Source: Pelargonium cotyledonis (Eukaryota > Streptophyta > Magnoliopsida > Geraniales > Geraniaceae). Taken from it: a DNA stretch of 20,263 bases. Positions 1-9,790 of this stretch are shown one piece after another (position 1 is the first letter of the stretch; every line of letters starts with the position of its first letter). The position numbers and the translations under genes are program-made. The notes beneath the pieces were generated by a model. It did not search any database and was not told where the DNA came from. It saw only the letters and a list, made by a program, of their open reading frames with translations. The stretch is taken from NCBI GenBank assembly GCA_036897625.1, contig JAYMTA010001381.1, positions 1 to 20,263 of the forward strand, given 5' to 3'.

Positions 1-61
1 ACTTATTTTGGGACAAAAAAATTAGACAAACAAAACACTCATTTTGGGACAGAGGGAGTAT
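1..61. mobile_element. Stowaway-like MITE end, cut by the window edge
   Basis: The stretch ends in GGGACAGAGGGAG followed by TA. This matches the usual Stowaway terminal inverted repeat (reverse complement of CTCCCTCYGTCCC) with the TA target-site dinucleotide. A second partial copy of the same end (ACTTATTTTGGGACA at 1-15, against ACTCATTTTGGGACA at 38-52) lies just inside it, so the tip looks duplicated or nested. The other end lies outside the window. Similar ends occur at 11754-11773 and 15871-16077. Confidence 0.65.
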
Positions 62-2264
62 TATTTTTTAGCATATCTTCAACGAGATTAGTATTAGCTT
101 TTTTTAATATGAATTAAAAGTGTTTATATATATATAAATTCATATCAATTATAATATATTTTAAATATATTATATAATAACCGAGACATGTGATGTTAAA
201 CTGTTTAAGCGTTTTAAATTTATTTTGAGTTCAAGTTTAAGTGGCGATACTAAGTGGGGTTTCAACAATTAAAATCGTTGTAGAAAGATTTCGATAGTAT
301 AATTTGAACAAACTAAAGTTAATTTAGCAAAATTTGATAAAAAATAAGTAAAAAAAATCACAAAATCAACATAAAAATTTATGAGCTAGTTATAATTTAT
401 TTTTTTGAAATACTAATTGGAATGAAAAAATTGAAAGCTAGTTCATGGGGTCCACGTCATTGGCCAATGGTGTAATGCCACGTGGCATTCCCTTATAATG
501 AGTTGACTCGTCTCGTGCGGATTCATAGTCATCATGAGAGTGTTCACTGTTCATTGCATTTGCTGTGGTCCAAATTCCTTTTCTTTTTTTTTTTTATTGA
601 AATTTTTTTTAATTGATAGCTTCTAGAATTGTGAATTTAGGCAGATTCTACTTATAAAATATTTTCAGATAATTTATTGAAAATCAACTTTTCATTTATC
701 ATATTTTATTTTTTTGTAGTGTATTCAGTAGATAATCTTTATTAAAATTCAACTTTAGACAAACAAACTATATAAATTATAAATTTTCTTTTCAACTAGT
801 CGAGATGGTGTTAGGATGGGCTTATTGTCAATTTAGTCAAGAATTTCTATTAGTAGGATGAGTGATGTATTAATTTTTCCTACTTCAAATCTAGACCAAC
901 CATTAACTAGTGTTGGCACTTTTTGACATGTACTAACTAATTCGTGAAAGATTGTAGGCGATACAAAGTAGCAAAATGTCCTAAGAAAATTTAAGTTTTA
1001 ATTGCTTGATCCAAAATTAAGACCCTGGAAATGGTTCTCCAGAGTTTGTTAAAAAAAATCTTAAATTATAAGTTTTATTTACCAGTTGAGCTAATAACAT
1101 GAGATAATTCTCCCCTATAAATTCAAATAACCTATCTCATACCACATATAGAAAGACTCGATCATGAAACTTTCATGAGAATCCTAACCGCTTATCCCTA
1201 CCAGCTATGATAATAGTAAGCCATTCAATTTAGAATGATATGATGACTCATGACCAATATACCAAGTTTAGGTGGGAAAAAGTTAGGATGGTCCCAAATA
1301 TTGTTTTCTAAAAAGAAAAATCAATGGAAATGGACAAAGCATTAACTTCTTGAGTACCAATTAGGTAAGATATCACCCACACTTCCCTCCTTTACACTCT
1401 CTCACACCTCTCCTTTGAATCATTTCCAATTATTGATGTTTGGCTTACAAAATGAATACAAAATGAATCCACATGCTTCACCCATTATTGTCACACTTTG
1501 TCCAAATCCTTTTGCTTCCCTAATAATTATATCATTGGAAAATTTTGACAATATCTTATAAAAAGATTGAAATTTTATTCAAAAGTACTGACGCAATGAA
1601 AAGAGTCTTTATATTCGATCTCTGCTCAACACACTTCCGAGAAGAGGGTTCGAATGTAAATTAGTCTGAGTGTAATAAAATGGCTTAAAAATGTCAATCG
1701 TGGGTTTACGAGCCCGCCTAGAAAACCTATGGTTTAGACTGATAAAAATAAACTAAACCTTACAAATTTGAGAGCAACCAAATTAACTAAGTCAAAACCC
1801 TCCCAATTCAAATTTGATCAAAGAAAAAAAGAAAGAAGGAAAATAATGGAGACATTATTAAGTTGACTTGAAAAAAATAAAATTCTTTAGCAAACTTTTT
1901 TTTTATTTTGTTGTTTACACAAATGACAAAGGTATTAGGAAAAAGAATCTTGTGCAGAGACTGAGACAATGAAAATTGATATCTTACTTGAAAACTACAA
2001 TAGACTGAGAAACATTCATAATAAATCCTCCAAATATCAGACCAGAAGGCAGACTCAGAAATCACATGGAGATGTCAAAAAAAAAAAAAAAACCACACAG
2101 AATTCAAAGTCAACATCAATGTTTTTTTTATTCTTTTCAATAACTGAAAAGTTGAAAAGTTGATGCGTTTTAAATCAAATCGGTCAAAGCTAGTCAAATA
2201 ACGCGTTTATAATCGTATTATATTCACAATCAATCTTCACCACTGCAAAAACGGGCAAAAATGG
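62..2264. other. AT-rich intergenic region without a recognised gene
   Basis: No convincing protein-coding exon or RNA gene was seen on either strand. Open frames here are short, low-complexity (poly-K, poly-F) and unlike known proteins. The region has several A/T homopolymers (for example around 581-610 and 2078-2091). The fragment near 1644-1657 carries a GGGTTCGAATG motif resembling a polymerase III B box, but nothing else of a tRNA or SINE is convincing. The one notable stretch is the palindromic cluster at 453-507. The right end contains the putative polyadenylation region of the minus-strand receptor kinase gene. Confidence 0.6.
453..507. promoter_or_regulatory. Palindromic CCAAT/G-box cluster with TATA-like and W-box motifs
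   Basis: In 55 bp the sequence has CACGTCA (453-459), the perfect 10-bp palindrome ATTGGCCAAT (459-468), the perfect 16-bp palindrome AATGCCACGTGGCATT centred on a G-box (474-489), TTATAAT (493-499) and TTGAC (503-507). G-boxes bind plant bZIP/bHLH factors, CCAAT boxes bind NF-Y, and TTGAC is the WRKY core. The spacing of G-box and TATA-like element looks like a plus-strand promoter, yet no recognisable gene follows within about 1.8 kb. It may serve an unrecognised non-coding transcript, a gene beyond the left edge, or be a relic. Function is inferred from motifs only. Confidence 0.4.
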
Positions 2265-2270
2265 TTTATT
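2265..2270 (-). terminator. Probable polyadenylation signal of the receptor kinase gene
   Basis: The plus strand reads TTTATT, which is AATAAA on the minus strand, about 66 bp downstream of the stop codon at 2336-2338. This is a normal 3' UTR distance for a plant gene. Plant signals are loose, so the cleavage site is not fixed by this motif. Confidence 0.45.
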
Positions 2271-2335
2271 TTCTCTTAGAAATAGTTGTTATAGATTTGT
2301 ACATATTGTAGACATTTATAAGAAATTGAAATGAA

Positions 2336-5300
2336 TCAACTGACATGTCCATATGATGCAAGATATGAGAGTTGGAGACTATAGGCTTCTTTCAAGTCAG
2401 CCAAAACTTGTGCAATTGTTGGCCTCTCAGATGCATCTCTCTCCACAGACCTTACTGCAACTGAGACTGTCTTTCTCAAGCTCTCTTCATCATAACTCCC
2501 CATTATGCTCTCATCAATTATCTCGAACGCGCCCGCTTGAAGGTACGGCTTCGCCTGCAATGAGCGCGAGAAATCCGAAGATTAGACGACAAAAACACGG
2601 GATGTATGTGAATCAGTATTGCATCACAGTGAGTCGTGACACGCAACAGTAAGTTGTTGTCTTATGACCTTAAGATTGTAGGTTTGAGTCAAGAAAACCC
2701 AATAACACCTAATAGTAGAGTTGACAAATAGACCAACGGGTCATACTTAGGCCAAATAAACACGCATTTTTGAGCCACTTTCGTTGGCCTGGGTCCGGAA
2801 GTGGGCAGGACCACCAGCTCAGGGTCGGGACAAAAAAACACCCACATGTTTATCAGGCCGGATCACTAATGGCTTGTGGGCCGTTGACCTGTCCTACCTA
2901 ACAGACAGAATTTGGTGGTCAAGAATGCCTCACTGGTAAGAGTAAGACCATAAGAGCCTCAACTCTCAAGCCCTGAACTCCCCTCTATCAGTATCATATC
3001 TTCATATATATTGATGTAGCAATAACATATCGAGAAACCGAATAAAATAGAAAAAATATTAGGTTTGAGGGTTACCCATAGCACCAAGTTGAATGAATCC
3101 GGGGATCCGGAATGCCTCAGTGGTTCTCGCCCACAAATGAGCTCCAAAAGAACGACTCCGAAGCTATAGATGTCACTTTTCTCAGTCAGTTGTTGGGTCG
3201 AGTAATATCTGTATACAAGGTTGACCAATTAGTACGAGAGTCATCCAATTGACCAATAAGTATCAAACTCATCAAGAATTGGAAAACGAGCTTTTCAGAA
3301 AACTTACTCGGGATCAAGATAACCTGCGGTGCCCTTGACGACAGTGGTCACGTGAGATGCATCAGCCTGGATTACTTGCTTAGAGAGGCCAAAGTCACAA
3401 ACCTTGGCATTCATTTCCGAGTCTAGGAGGATATTCCCGCACTTCACATCACGGTGTATGATTCGCGGATCGCTCCCATTGTGCAAATAGTCCAATCCTT
3501 CAAACAAAATGAAGCTCATAAAGAAACACATATATATACGTTAGCATGCTAGCAATAGAACTTGGAAAAGAAAAGTTTATTCGAAACAAGAAGTATGAAT
3601 TTGATTGTTAATTGTTAAGATCGACCATTACAGCTTGGGGAGATTTCAAATAAATGTTCTAAACTGCACCTCAAAATCAGGTTACTATCCTTAACTTTGT
3701 TTTTCATCACATAGCTACTTTCACAATTATGGCCCCAAAACTTTGCATTTCTTTCTTTTGTACACATTATTTTTGTACTCTAAAGTAGAAAATGACATGT
3801 ACCTTTTGCAGCATCAACGGCAATTTTAAGTCTCCGAACCCAACTTAACGACCTTTTTTGGCTATTTGAACCTTAAAGGGAAAAGGAAAGAGCTGAATAT
3901 AGGAAAGGAATTAAGATATATGTAGATTTTTTTAAAAAAATTTCTCAATAGCATACCGTAAAGATGATCAGCCAATGATCCACCGGGTAAATATTCATAA
4001 ACTAAAATTTGCTGCTTCGATTCGTAACAAAAACCTTCCAAGCATACAAGATTCTGGTGACGAATTCGTGACAAGAGATGCACCTACAAAGAGAGTCAAG
4101 TAACATTTCAAGTTAACTCAGGAGTCTTAAAAAAAAGGAACGGCTCAGTTCACGTGGCTCCTGGCACTGTGTGGCCCGAGGAGGGTCATTTTGACACGCA
4201 GCCTTACCCCTGCTTTGCAAAGACTGTTTGGTGCAAGAGATGGAGCACTACTTGATCTCAACAGTGATATCAACGGAGTGGACTGAGATACACACACTTC
4301 AAACAAAATGGGCCAACAAATTACAAACAAGACAACACGGCTTTGCCATGTGTCAATGCCATATTTTTTCATTTTGAGCTCGTTTGATGGGCGTTTTGGT
4401 CATTTCATATTTTCGAAAATTTTTGGATATTTTAATTTAGGGTCTATTTCAGCTAGAGTTTAGGCTAGACATTATATTTCAGCTTAGCTAATGTTTTGAT
4501 TTTCTTTTGTAAGAGAAAATAAGGTTTATGTGTTCTTCAACGGTTCAGCCATCATTTCTAATAAATGTTGCATCACTATTTCACTGACTCGAACATGTAG
4601 AATACAAACTTAAATTTTAAACGAAATAAAATGCTGACCTCATTGACGAATGACTCGGCACCAAGTTGGGTTCGGTCAAACCGTACTTTGACAGCTACTA
4701 GTTTTCCCTCGGGAAGCTTTCCGAGGTAAACAGAACCAAAACTACCTCGGCCAAGAACCACCTTGAAGTTGTTTGTAGCCACTTTTATTTCTTTGTAGTT
4801 AAAGACTTTCGCTGCTGCATACCAGTTTCGCATCTCTGCTTCTGCTGCTCCTAGCATTGAAAACAATACTTGTAAAAGAAGCACTGACATTGACTCAATG
4901 TATCAAGGATAAAAATGATTTGGCACCCCTGAATTGTTAAGAAAATATAAGTTCAAGGGTACCAAACCATTTTATCCTTGTATCAAAGATATGAACTATA
5001 CATACTCGATGTGTATGTGACTTCAGTTCTATTTGTCCTCGTGTACACGAACACTAAAATGCCGATAAAGAGAGCTGCAAGTAGAATTCCAACAATTGGA
5101 CCAACAACAATTGCTATATGATTGTGACTATGTCCAGTTTGGTTCTGTTCAGTAACTATAGTAACTTGCGGTGTTTCAATGGAAGCGTTGGACGAGACAT
5201 CGTTGCATGTTGTGGTGGAAAAGGAAAGGCACAAATTTCCCGATGTTCTGCAAAGAAACAACGCATCAAGAAGCTGAAACACAGAGCACAAATTGACAGC

Positions 5301-8300
5301 AAATTTATCAATTCCATACCTAACTTCGAGACTTTCTCGGTTCAATGACTCTGGAAGAGTACCTTGTAGTTTATTATTTTCCAGATTCCTATAGATATTT
5401 CAGTGAACTCTTCAACAATCCGAAATGAAACTATATAATATGCAAATGGTTTATCGAATATCTTACAATAGGTGAAGGTCCTTCAACTCTCCTAAGCTGT
5501 CGGGAACAATTCCCAGTAGACTATTATTTTGCAAGTCCCTTCATGCATATAATGTAAATTTCCATATTAGTACTAGAAACAGTCTCATGAAAACATATTT
5601 GTAAAAAGGTCTGTACGAGTAAGACAGTTTCAGAGCTGGCAAATGGGTAAACGACCCGCAGGCCATCACCCATCCGCCCCGATAAACATGTAGACTTTTT
5701 TTGCCCGGCCGGTTTAGGTCTAGCACCAAGCAGGTCAGGCCTAATTCTGGCCCGAGGCAACCACAGTCCGTGGGCCATTATTGGACCAGCCCACCATTCC
5801 CAACCAGGGCCTACAAAAGTGGCCCGATATTCATACGCCCGTTTCCCCCCGGCCCGTTTAGGTCTGGACCCCTCAGGCCCGATTCCGTCCCACGACCTAT
5901 TTCGCTTGCAAAATAAGCCACTACAAAAAGTGGCCCGATAAGCAGACACCCGTTTTTTTGACCGGCTCATTGGCCCATTTGTCAGCTCTGTTTAACCATG
6001 TCTGGTCTTTTTCCTATTTCTTTTTTAATTTAAGACATGATAGCATTGGAACTTACAGAATTTGAAGGCTAACCAAGTTCTCCAAATCCAAACCAAATGA
6101 AGCTAGTTGATTGAAGCTCAGGTTCCTGAAATTCCAGATCATTCAGTTGGTCTCAAGTTTTCAAGAAACAAGTAAAAAATGATATGAAAAAAACGCAAGG
6201 CCTTACAATTTCGTAAGGTGTTGAAGGCTACCCAAGTCTTGTATCTGTCCGGAAAGTGACGTGTTATGCAAATCCCTGGATAGACCACCAAAACTAAATA
6301 TAAGGAACTAAGTAGGAAAAAACCGTAACATTAGCACCAAAAAAGCTTTATGATTTTGAAGAGTTTACAGAGTCTTTAGATCCAACAAGTCACCAAATGT
6401 TGGACTAATTGACCTCAAGTTGATGTTCGAAAGCTCCCTGCATAAAGTAGAAGAAAAGGCAGTGTCATGTAGAAGAAAATAAAGAAACCTCAACACAAAA
6501 ACTGAAAAATAGAAGAATTAAACAATAGTTTATTTTTTAGGTGATTAGTATTTACAGGGTACTACTCAGTAGAGCAAGCAATTTGGATTTAAGGTCGGGT
6601 TGAAAATGCCTAACCAACCCGCAACTGTTGCGGGTTGCAAGTTTTACATGTAAAATGTGTGGGTTTGACTCGAAATGGATCAAGTCTATTGTATGCAACC
6701 CTAACCCATGAAAATGCAGTTCAGACCTTCCGGTTGTGTTCTGGGACATGAAATTTATACTTACAATGAAGTAACCTTGCTTCCTTCACAATCAATATGA
6801 TCCCATGTTGTCGGAGAGCACGGATCATCTTGCCATCCCAGATCCAAACCAGCAAACTGCTGAATAACCTCAAGTGCCGAAACTACAATAATTTTTTAGC
6901 GTCACACTCGTACATCGACATACATGTTAGCCAATGTAATGGACTCAATTACAAGTTATAGAAAGCTACGAGTACCTGTTGTTGACGAAACTTCCAACGG
7001 AACATCAACAATCTTGTACACTTCAATTGCATTAACTTGAGGGTGCAAATTTATAGTCATAAATGCAATGCTCAAGCTCTTGATACGCTTCCTCGTATAA
7101 TATGAAACACTGATTTTGGAGCTTTTTACAATATAGCCTGATTCCGTGATATCCCCGTTAACTAGTACATCAAATGAAGCAGAGGCATGAAGAATCCCAG
7201 CAAAATAGAGGACAATGTAGTAATCTCCGAGCGTATCAAAAGTAAATTCATAAGTCAAGACATTTGTTCGTGCGAGAACTCTCGCAGTTTCAAGAACAGC
7301 GACAGGTGGATTTTCCTGAATACTAGACACGTTGAAGTTAAGTTGACTGTCAAACCCACTTGACACGTGAAAAGGTGTAAAGTTCGAATCACTGTCCCAT
7401 ATTCGATCATATGGATCTGAAGGGTACCTGTTTTTAACGCAAGACGATGAGAAAATGTTAAACGAACTGTCCAAAAGCTTACTTGTCTATGTATACAGAT
7501 AATATCGAACCTTTAACTATCCATGTAAGCTTTTAATTGAGTTGGTACTCTACATAGTATCAGAGCGGGCTGGATCTTTAGCATCTATCCAAATATCTGT
7601 TGGATTTTACATCTAAGGCAGGTCAAAGCAAGGCTATAATGGCATGACACATCCAAGGGTTTGAAATATCATTTTAGGCTCGCAAATAGCCATAAAACAA
7701 GTTTCGGATAATGAGCTTCATCAATCAACTACAGGACAAGATGTTGATGGTAGTTACGAGCTATATTTCCTTCGGTTACTTAGCTCACTAATTACAACAT
7801 GTCCAATAGGCATCAAACAAGGACTGTCTGTCAGTTCCTATAGGACACAAGTTCGAGTCATGGACAAAGTCCAAAGCAATAATGGGCTTGCACGTGAGAA
7901 GGGCGTGATAAAGTATAAAATTACTATTGGACTTCAACTATGAGCTTAACCTTTTAGTTGAGTTAATCCTCTATACTCTACAGTGAATGGTTAAAACTTG
8001 AGAGTTATTACCGTAGTGTCCCATTGGTGTAGCCACAATTTATTCTGTAACACTTCCTGAGCAATTTGTTAGACAAATCAGGCAAGCCATTTATGTAAGC
8101 TCCAGCTGGAAGTGGCCGAACTTCAAGTGATGAGATAATGGGAGATCCACCACCATGGATTGCATGCAAACAGAATGAGAATGTGTCTTCGTTAACCGGC
8201 AACACGAACTCTTCGATCCATGGATCTTTGGCAGTAAGGTTTACAATACTAGTAATAGCTGTCCCGAGAGAAGCTGAAAATGTTGGGGGCTTGCGGAGTT

Positions 8301-9507
8301 TGTCATAGTTCTTGTACACAAATTGAGCTCTAACAAGAATTGTGGACGACACATTCTTTGCCGGTAGCTTATAGCAATTTCTTCCCTGAAAGTTTGGAAA
8401 AACCCGAATCGGGATTGTAGATGAGGTACCATCAATGTGGCGAACACTAGTTGCGACACCTGTGTTGACGTATGAATCATCCGGGACCCATGAGATATTT
8501 GATGAATCAGTGTAGCTCATTGTTCCACCACACGACAAGCTCACAAAATCTGTCCCAATCACACAGCAAAACATAATCTTGATTATAAGCACAACCAAAT
8601 CTGAAGCCTAAACAATTGCCATACATGTTCTTCTAGAAACAAAATGACATGAAACATTTCTGCAAAAGATGGGCATGATGTTGATTTCTTTGCACATATC
8701 ACTTTCCTAAAGCGAGTTAAACTAGTAAAACGGCAGCCGGTGCACGAAGCTCCAACTATTGTGGAATCTGAGAAGAGTCATTTATAACATTTGCATAGAG
8801 GCTCGAACCTATGACCTCGAAGTCACAGGACAGATATCGTACGGCTGAGTTCGGCTGAGTTTAACAAAGGATTATGTTGTAAAATTATCCTTTTAGTATT
8901 CATTTTGTTCTAAATTGGTATTTAATCTGCATTTTGTTCTAAATTGGTATTTAATCTGAATTTTGTTACAGTTTAGTCCTTTTGGTAACCATTTTGTGCC
9001 AATTTGGTCCATGATTTATTTTTTGTTCCAATTTAGTCCCTTAGCATCCACTTTTGTTTCAAAATGGTCCCTTTAGTATCCACTTTCTTACAAACTTGTC
9101 ATCATGTCATGTGTGTAATTGGAGCAAAAATCAATTCGGAGGGGCTAATTCAGAACAAATATCAAATTGTGAACCAATTTGACACAATGGATACTAAGCT
9201 ACCATTTTGAAACATTCTCATTTTACAAATAAGACAACAAAAAAATCAATAATAGGAGCCAAAACCCATTTACAAATTTTTAACACTAAGAAAGTGAGCA
9301 TGAACAAGTAACCCTAAAATTCCCCAAATTTTCAGTTCATCATCACAACACAAGTCAACAATCATTCACTCAAAACACACAATACTATGAAGAACAAAAC
9401 AAAAGGGTGAGACACTTACCATCCTGATTGCAGAAACAAGCAACCCAGAAGCCACAGATGAGAAACAAGAAGACCCAGAAAAGCTGGAGACCCATAAACC
9501 CAGACAT
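2336..9507 (-). CDS. Malectin-like LRR receptor-like serine/threonine kinase (At5g48740-like), 16 exons, complete
   Basis: Plasma-membrane receptor kinase, ligand unknown. Coding exons (minus, 5' to 3'): 9507-9420, 8549-8012, 7427-6976, 6882-6765, 6437-6369, 6275-6207, 6125-6057, 5538-5467, 5388-5320, 5247-5006, 4850-4639, 4083-3957, 3871-3803, 3497-3308, 3208-3076, 2554-2336. All use GT donors and AG acceptors, phases join, and the sum is 2736 nt (911 aa plus stop). Domains: hydrophobic signal peptide 1-25; malectin-like ectodomain about 33-360, with SLSCGG near its start; DDPCSPTTW linker 378-386; LRRs about 399-515, encoded by 69/72-nt phase-2 exons typical of LRR genes; transmembrane helix about 559-583; kinase about 620-890. 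Kinase motifs: glycine loop GRGSFGSV 629-636, Lys650 in VAVKV, Glu666, HRD 746-748 (RD class), DFG 766-768, then GTAGYLDPE. The start is the first ATG after an in-frame upstream TGA. From memory it is collinear with Arabidopsis At5g48740 (about 895 aa). The gene looks intact although its introns are rich in transposon relics. Confidence 0.93.
2716..2906 (-). mobile_element. Non-autonomous hAT-like inverted-repeat element, copy B
   Basis: It lies in the last intron of the receptor kinase gene (2555-3075). Read on the minus strand, it shows the same blocks in the same order as the element at 5631-5990: a GGTCAACGGCCC / GGTAAACGACCC block, then GATAAACATGT followed by a T-run, then AAGTGGC, and an end reading TTTGTCAACTCTA here against TTTGTCAGCTCTG there. 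It is GC-rich against AT-rich flanks. No target-site duplication is clear, so the hAT assignment rests only on the resemblance of the CAGAGCTGRCAAA-type end. Borders are approximate. Confidence 0.5.
4127..4262 (-). mobile_element. Au-like SINE relic (3' part)
   Basis: It lies in the receptor kinase intron 4084-4638, just past the glycine-loop exon. On the minus strand it contains CTTTGCAAAGCAGGGG, TAAGGCTGCGTG, an AATGACCCTCCTC stretch and a GGAGCCACGTGAACTG stretch, then a T-run. This is the order of the conserved 3' half of Au-type plant SINEs as I recall it. The tRNA-like 5' part with A and B boxes is not evident, so the copy is 5'-truncated or decayed. It shares its 3' half with the relic at 8726-8851. 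Confidence 0.5.
5631..5990 (+). mobile_element. Non-autonomous hAT-like element with inverted termini, copy A
   Basis: This GC-rich 360-bp block sits in the receptor kinase intron 5539-6056, between two LRR exons. Its left end CAGAGCTGGCAAATGGG and right end (reverse complement CAGAGCTGACAAATGGG) form a 17-bp terminal inverted repeat with one mismatch. Inside are two direct sub-repeats: a block with GTTTAGGTCT near 5710 and again near 5858, and a block with AGTGGCCCGATA near 5818 and 5929. No coding capacity is seen. Flanks share only TTT, so no normal 8-bp hAT target-site duplication is visible and the superfamily is tentative. A related inverted copy lies at 2716-2906. Confidence 0.6.
7505..7983 (+). 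mobile_element. TRIM-like LTR retroelement relic with primer-binding site
   Basis: It occupies most of the receptor kinase intron 7428-8011, between the two malectin-domain exons. Two related direct segments (about 7508-7554 and 7931-7982) share AACTAT, an AGCTT core, TTGAGTT and the end ACTCTACA. Right after the left copy is TAGTATCAGAGC (7555-7566), one base from TGGTATCAGAGC, the usual plant primer-binding site complementary to initiator tRNA-Met. Short terminal repeats, a primer site and about 370 bp without coding capacity fit a terminal-repeat retrotransposon in miniature. It is too decayed to fix outer LTR borders or a 5-bp target duplication. Confidence 0.5.
8726..8851 (-). mobile_element. 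Au-like SINE relic with polymerase III B box
   Basis: It lies in intron 1 of the receptor kinase gene. On the minus strand it starts with a tRNA-like part, CTGTCCTGTGACTTCGAGG, then AGGTTCGAGCC (B box, 8811-8801), then ATAAATGACTCTTCTC, a GGAGCTTCGTGCACCGG stretch and a short T-run tail (complement of 8727-8730). The GGAGCTTCGTGCACCGG block is characteristic of Au-type SINEs as I recall them. The A box is poorly preserved, so it is probably a truncated and inactive copy. Confidence 0.6.
8885..9205. repeat. Tandem and inverted ~30-37-bp repeat array in receptor kinase intron 1
   Basis: A 29-bp unit containing CATTTTGTTCTAAATTGG is repeated twice without change (about 8900-8957). It is followed by about four more degenerate copies of an ATTTTGTNCCAATTTGGTCC pattern up to about 9090. 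The right part (about 9115-9200) holds copies in the opposite orientation, such as AACCAATTTGACACAATGG and GGATACTAAG. The block could therefore fold into a long imperfect hairpin. It resembles dispersed fold-back repeats common in plant introns; no protein is encoded. Confidence 0.6.
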
Positions 9508-9790
9508 TGCAGCAAAAACCCACAAATGTCTATGAAGAAATCAACCAAAACCCCATTCAGAAGAGGAACAAGAGAAGACCCAGAAACAAAAGGGTGTGAG
9601 TGAAAATGGGTGATTGGTGGGTGGGTTAAGAAAAAATGAGGACTGTAATATGAGTGTTGAGTAAAAATTGGATCTTTGTTCATTTCTAAGAGGAGAGGTG
9701 ATGATGATGAATTGATGATGATGATGATTGTTGTTGGGTTTTTGTTTGGTCTACCACTAATGGTAAGTGGCACAAGTAGTAGCTGAAAAG
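9508..9790 (-). promoter_or_regulatory. 5' UTR and proximal upstream region of the receptor kinase gene, with GAT microsatellite
   Basis: Upstream of the ATG at 9507 (minus) the sequence is purine-poor on the sense strand. It contains an interrupted (GAT)n run on the plus strand at 9699-9729, read as ATC repeats in sense. An in-frame TGA precedes the ATG, so no longer amino terminus is possible in this frame. No strong TATA box could be fixed, and the transcription start cannot be placed from sequence alone. Confidence 0.35.

Noticed and set aside
1640..1720. A tRNA or SINE around the GGGTTCGAATG word
   Set aside because: Only a B-box-like word is present; no cloverleaf, A box or tail could be drawn.
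4145..4372. Minus-strand 75-codon open frame in a kinase intron
   Set aside because: It spans an Au-like SINE relic and has no coding character.
5524..5970. Minus-strand open frame of 148 codons rich in R, G and P
   Set aside because: It is produced by the GC-rich transposon-like block in an intron and resembles no protein; a stop-free frame is expected in GC-rich DNA.
6550..6750. A GGTCGGGTTG / CAACCCGCAA-containing stretch in the receptor kinase intron 6438-6764 as a further hAT-like element
   Set aside because: It has short internal inverted words (AACCCGCAACTGTTGCGGGTT) but no recognisable termini, so it was not listed as an element.
9366..9773. A 135-codon minus-strand open frame over the receptor kinase start
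   Set aside because: It overlaps the signal-peptide exon in a different frame, is low-complexity (poly-I from the GAT repeat, serine runs) and has no family resemblance.
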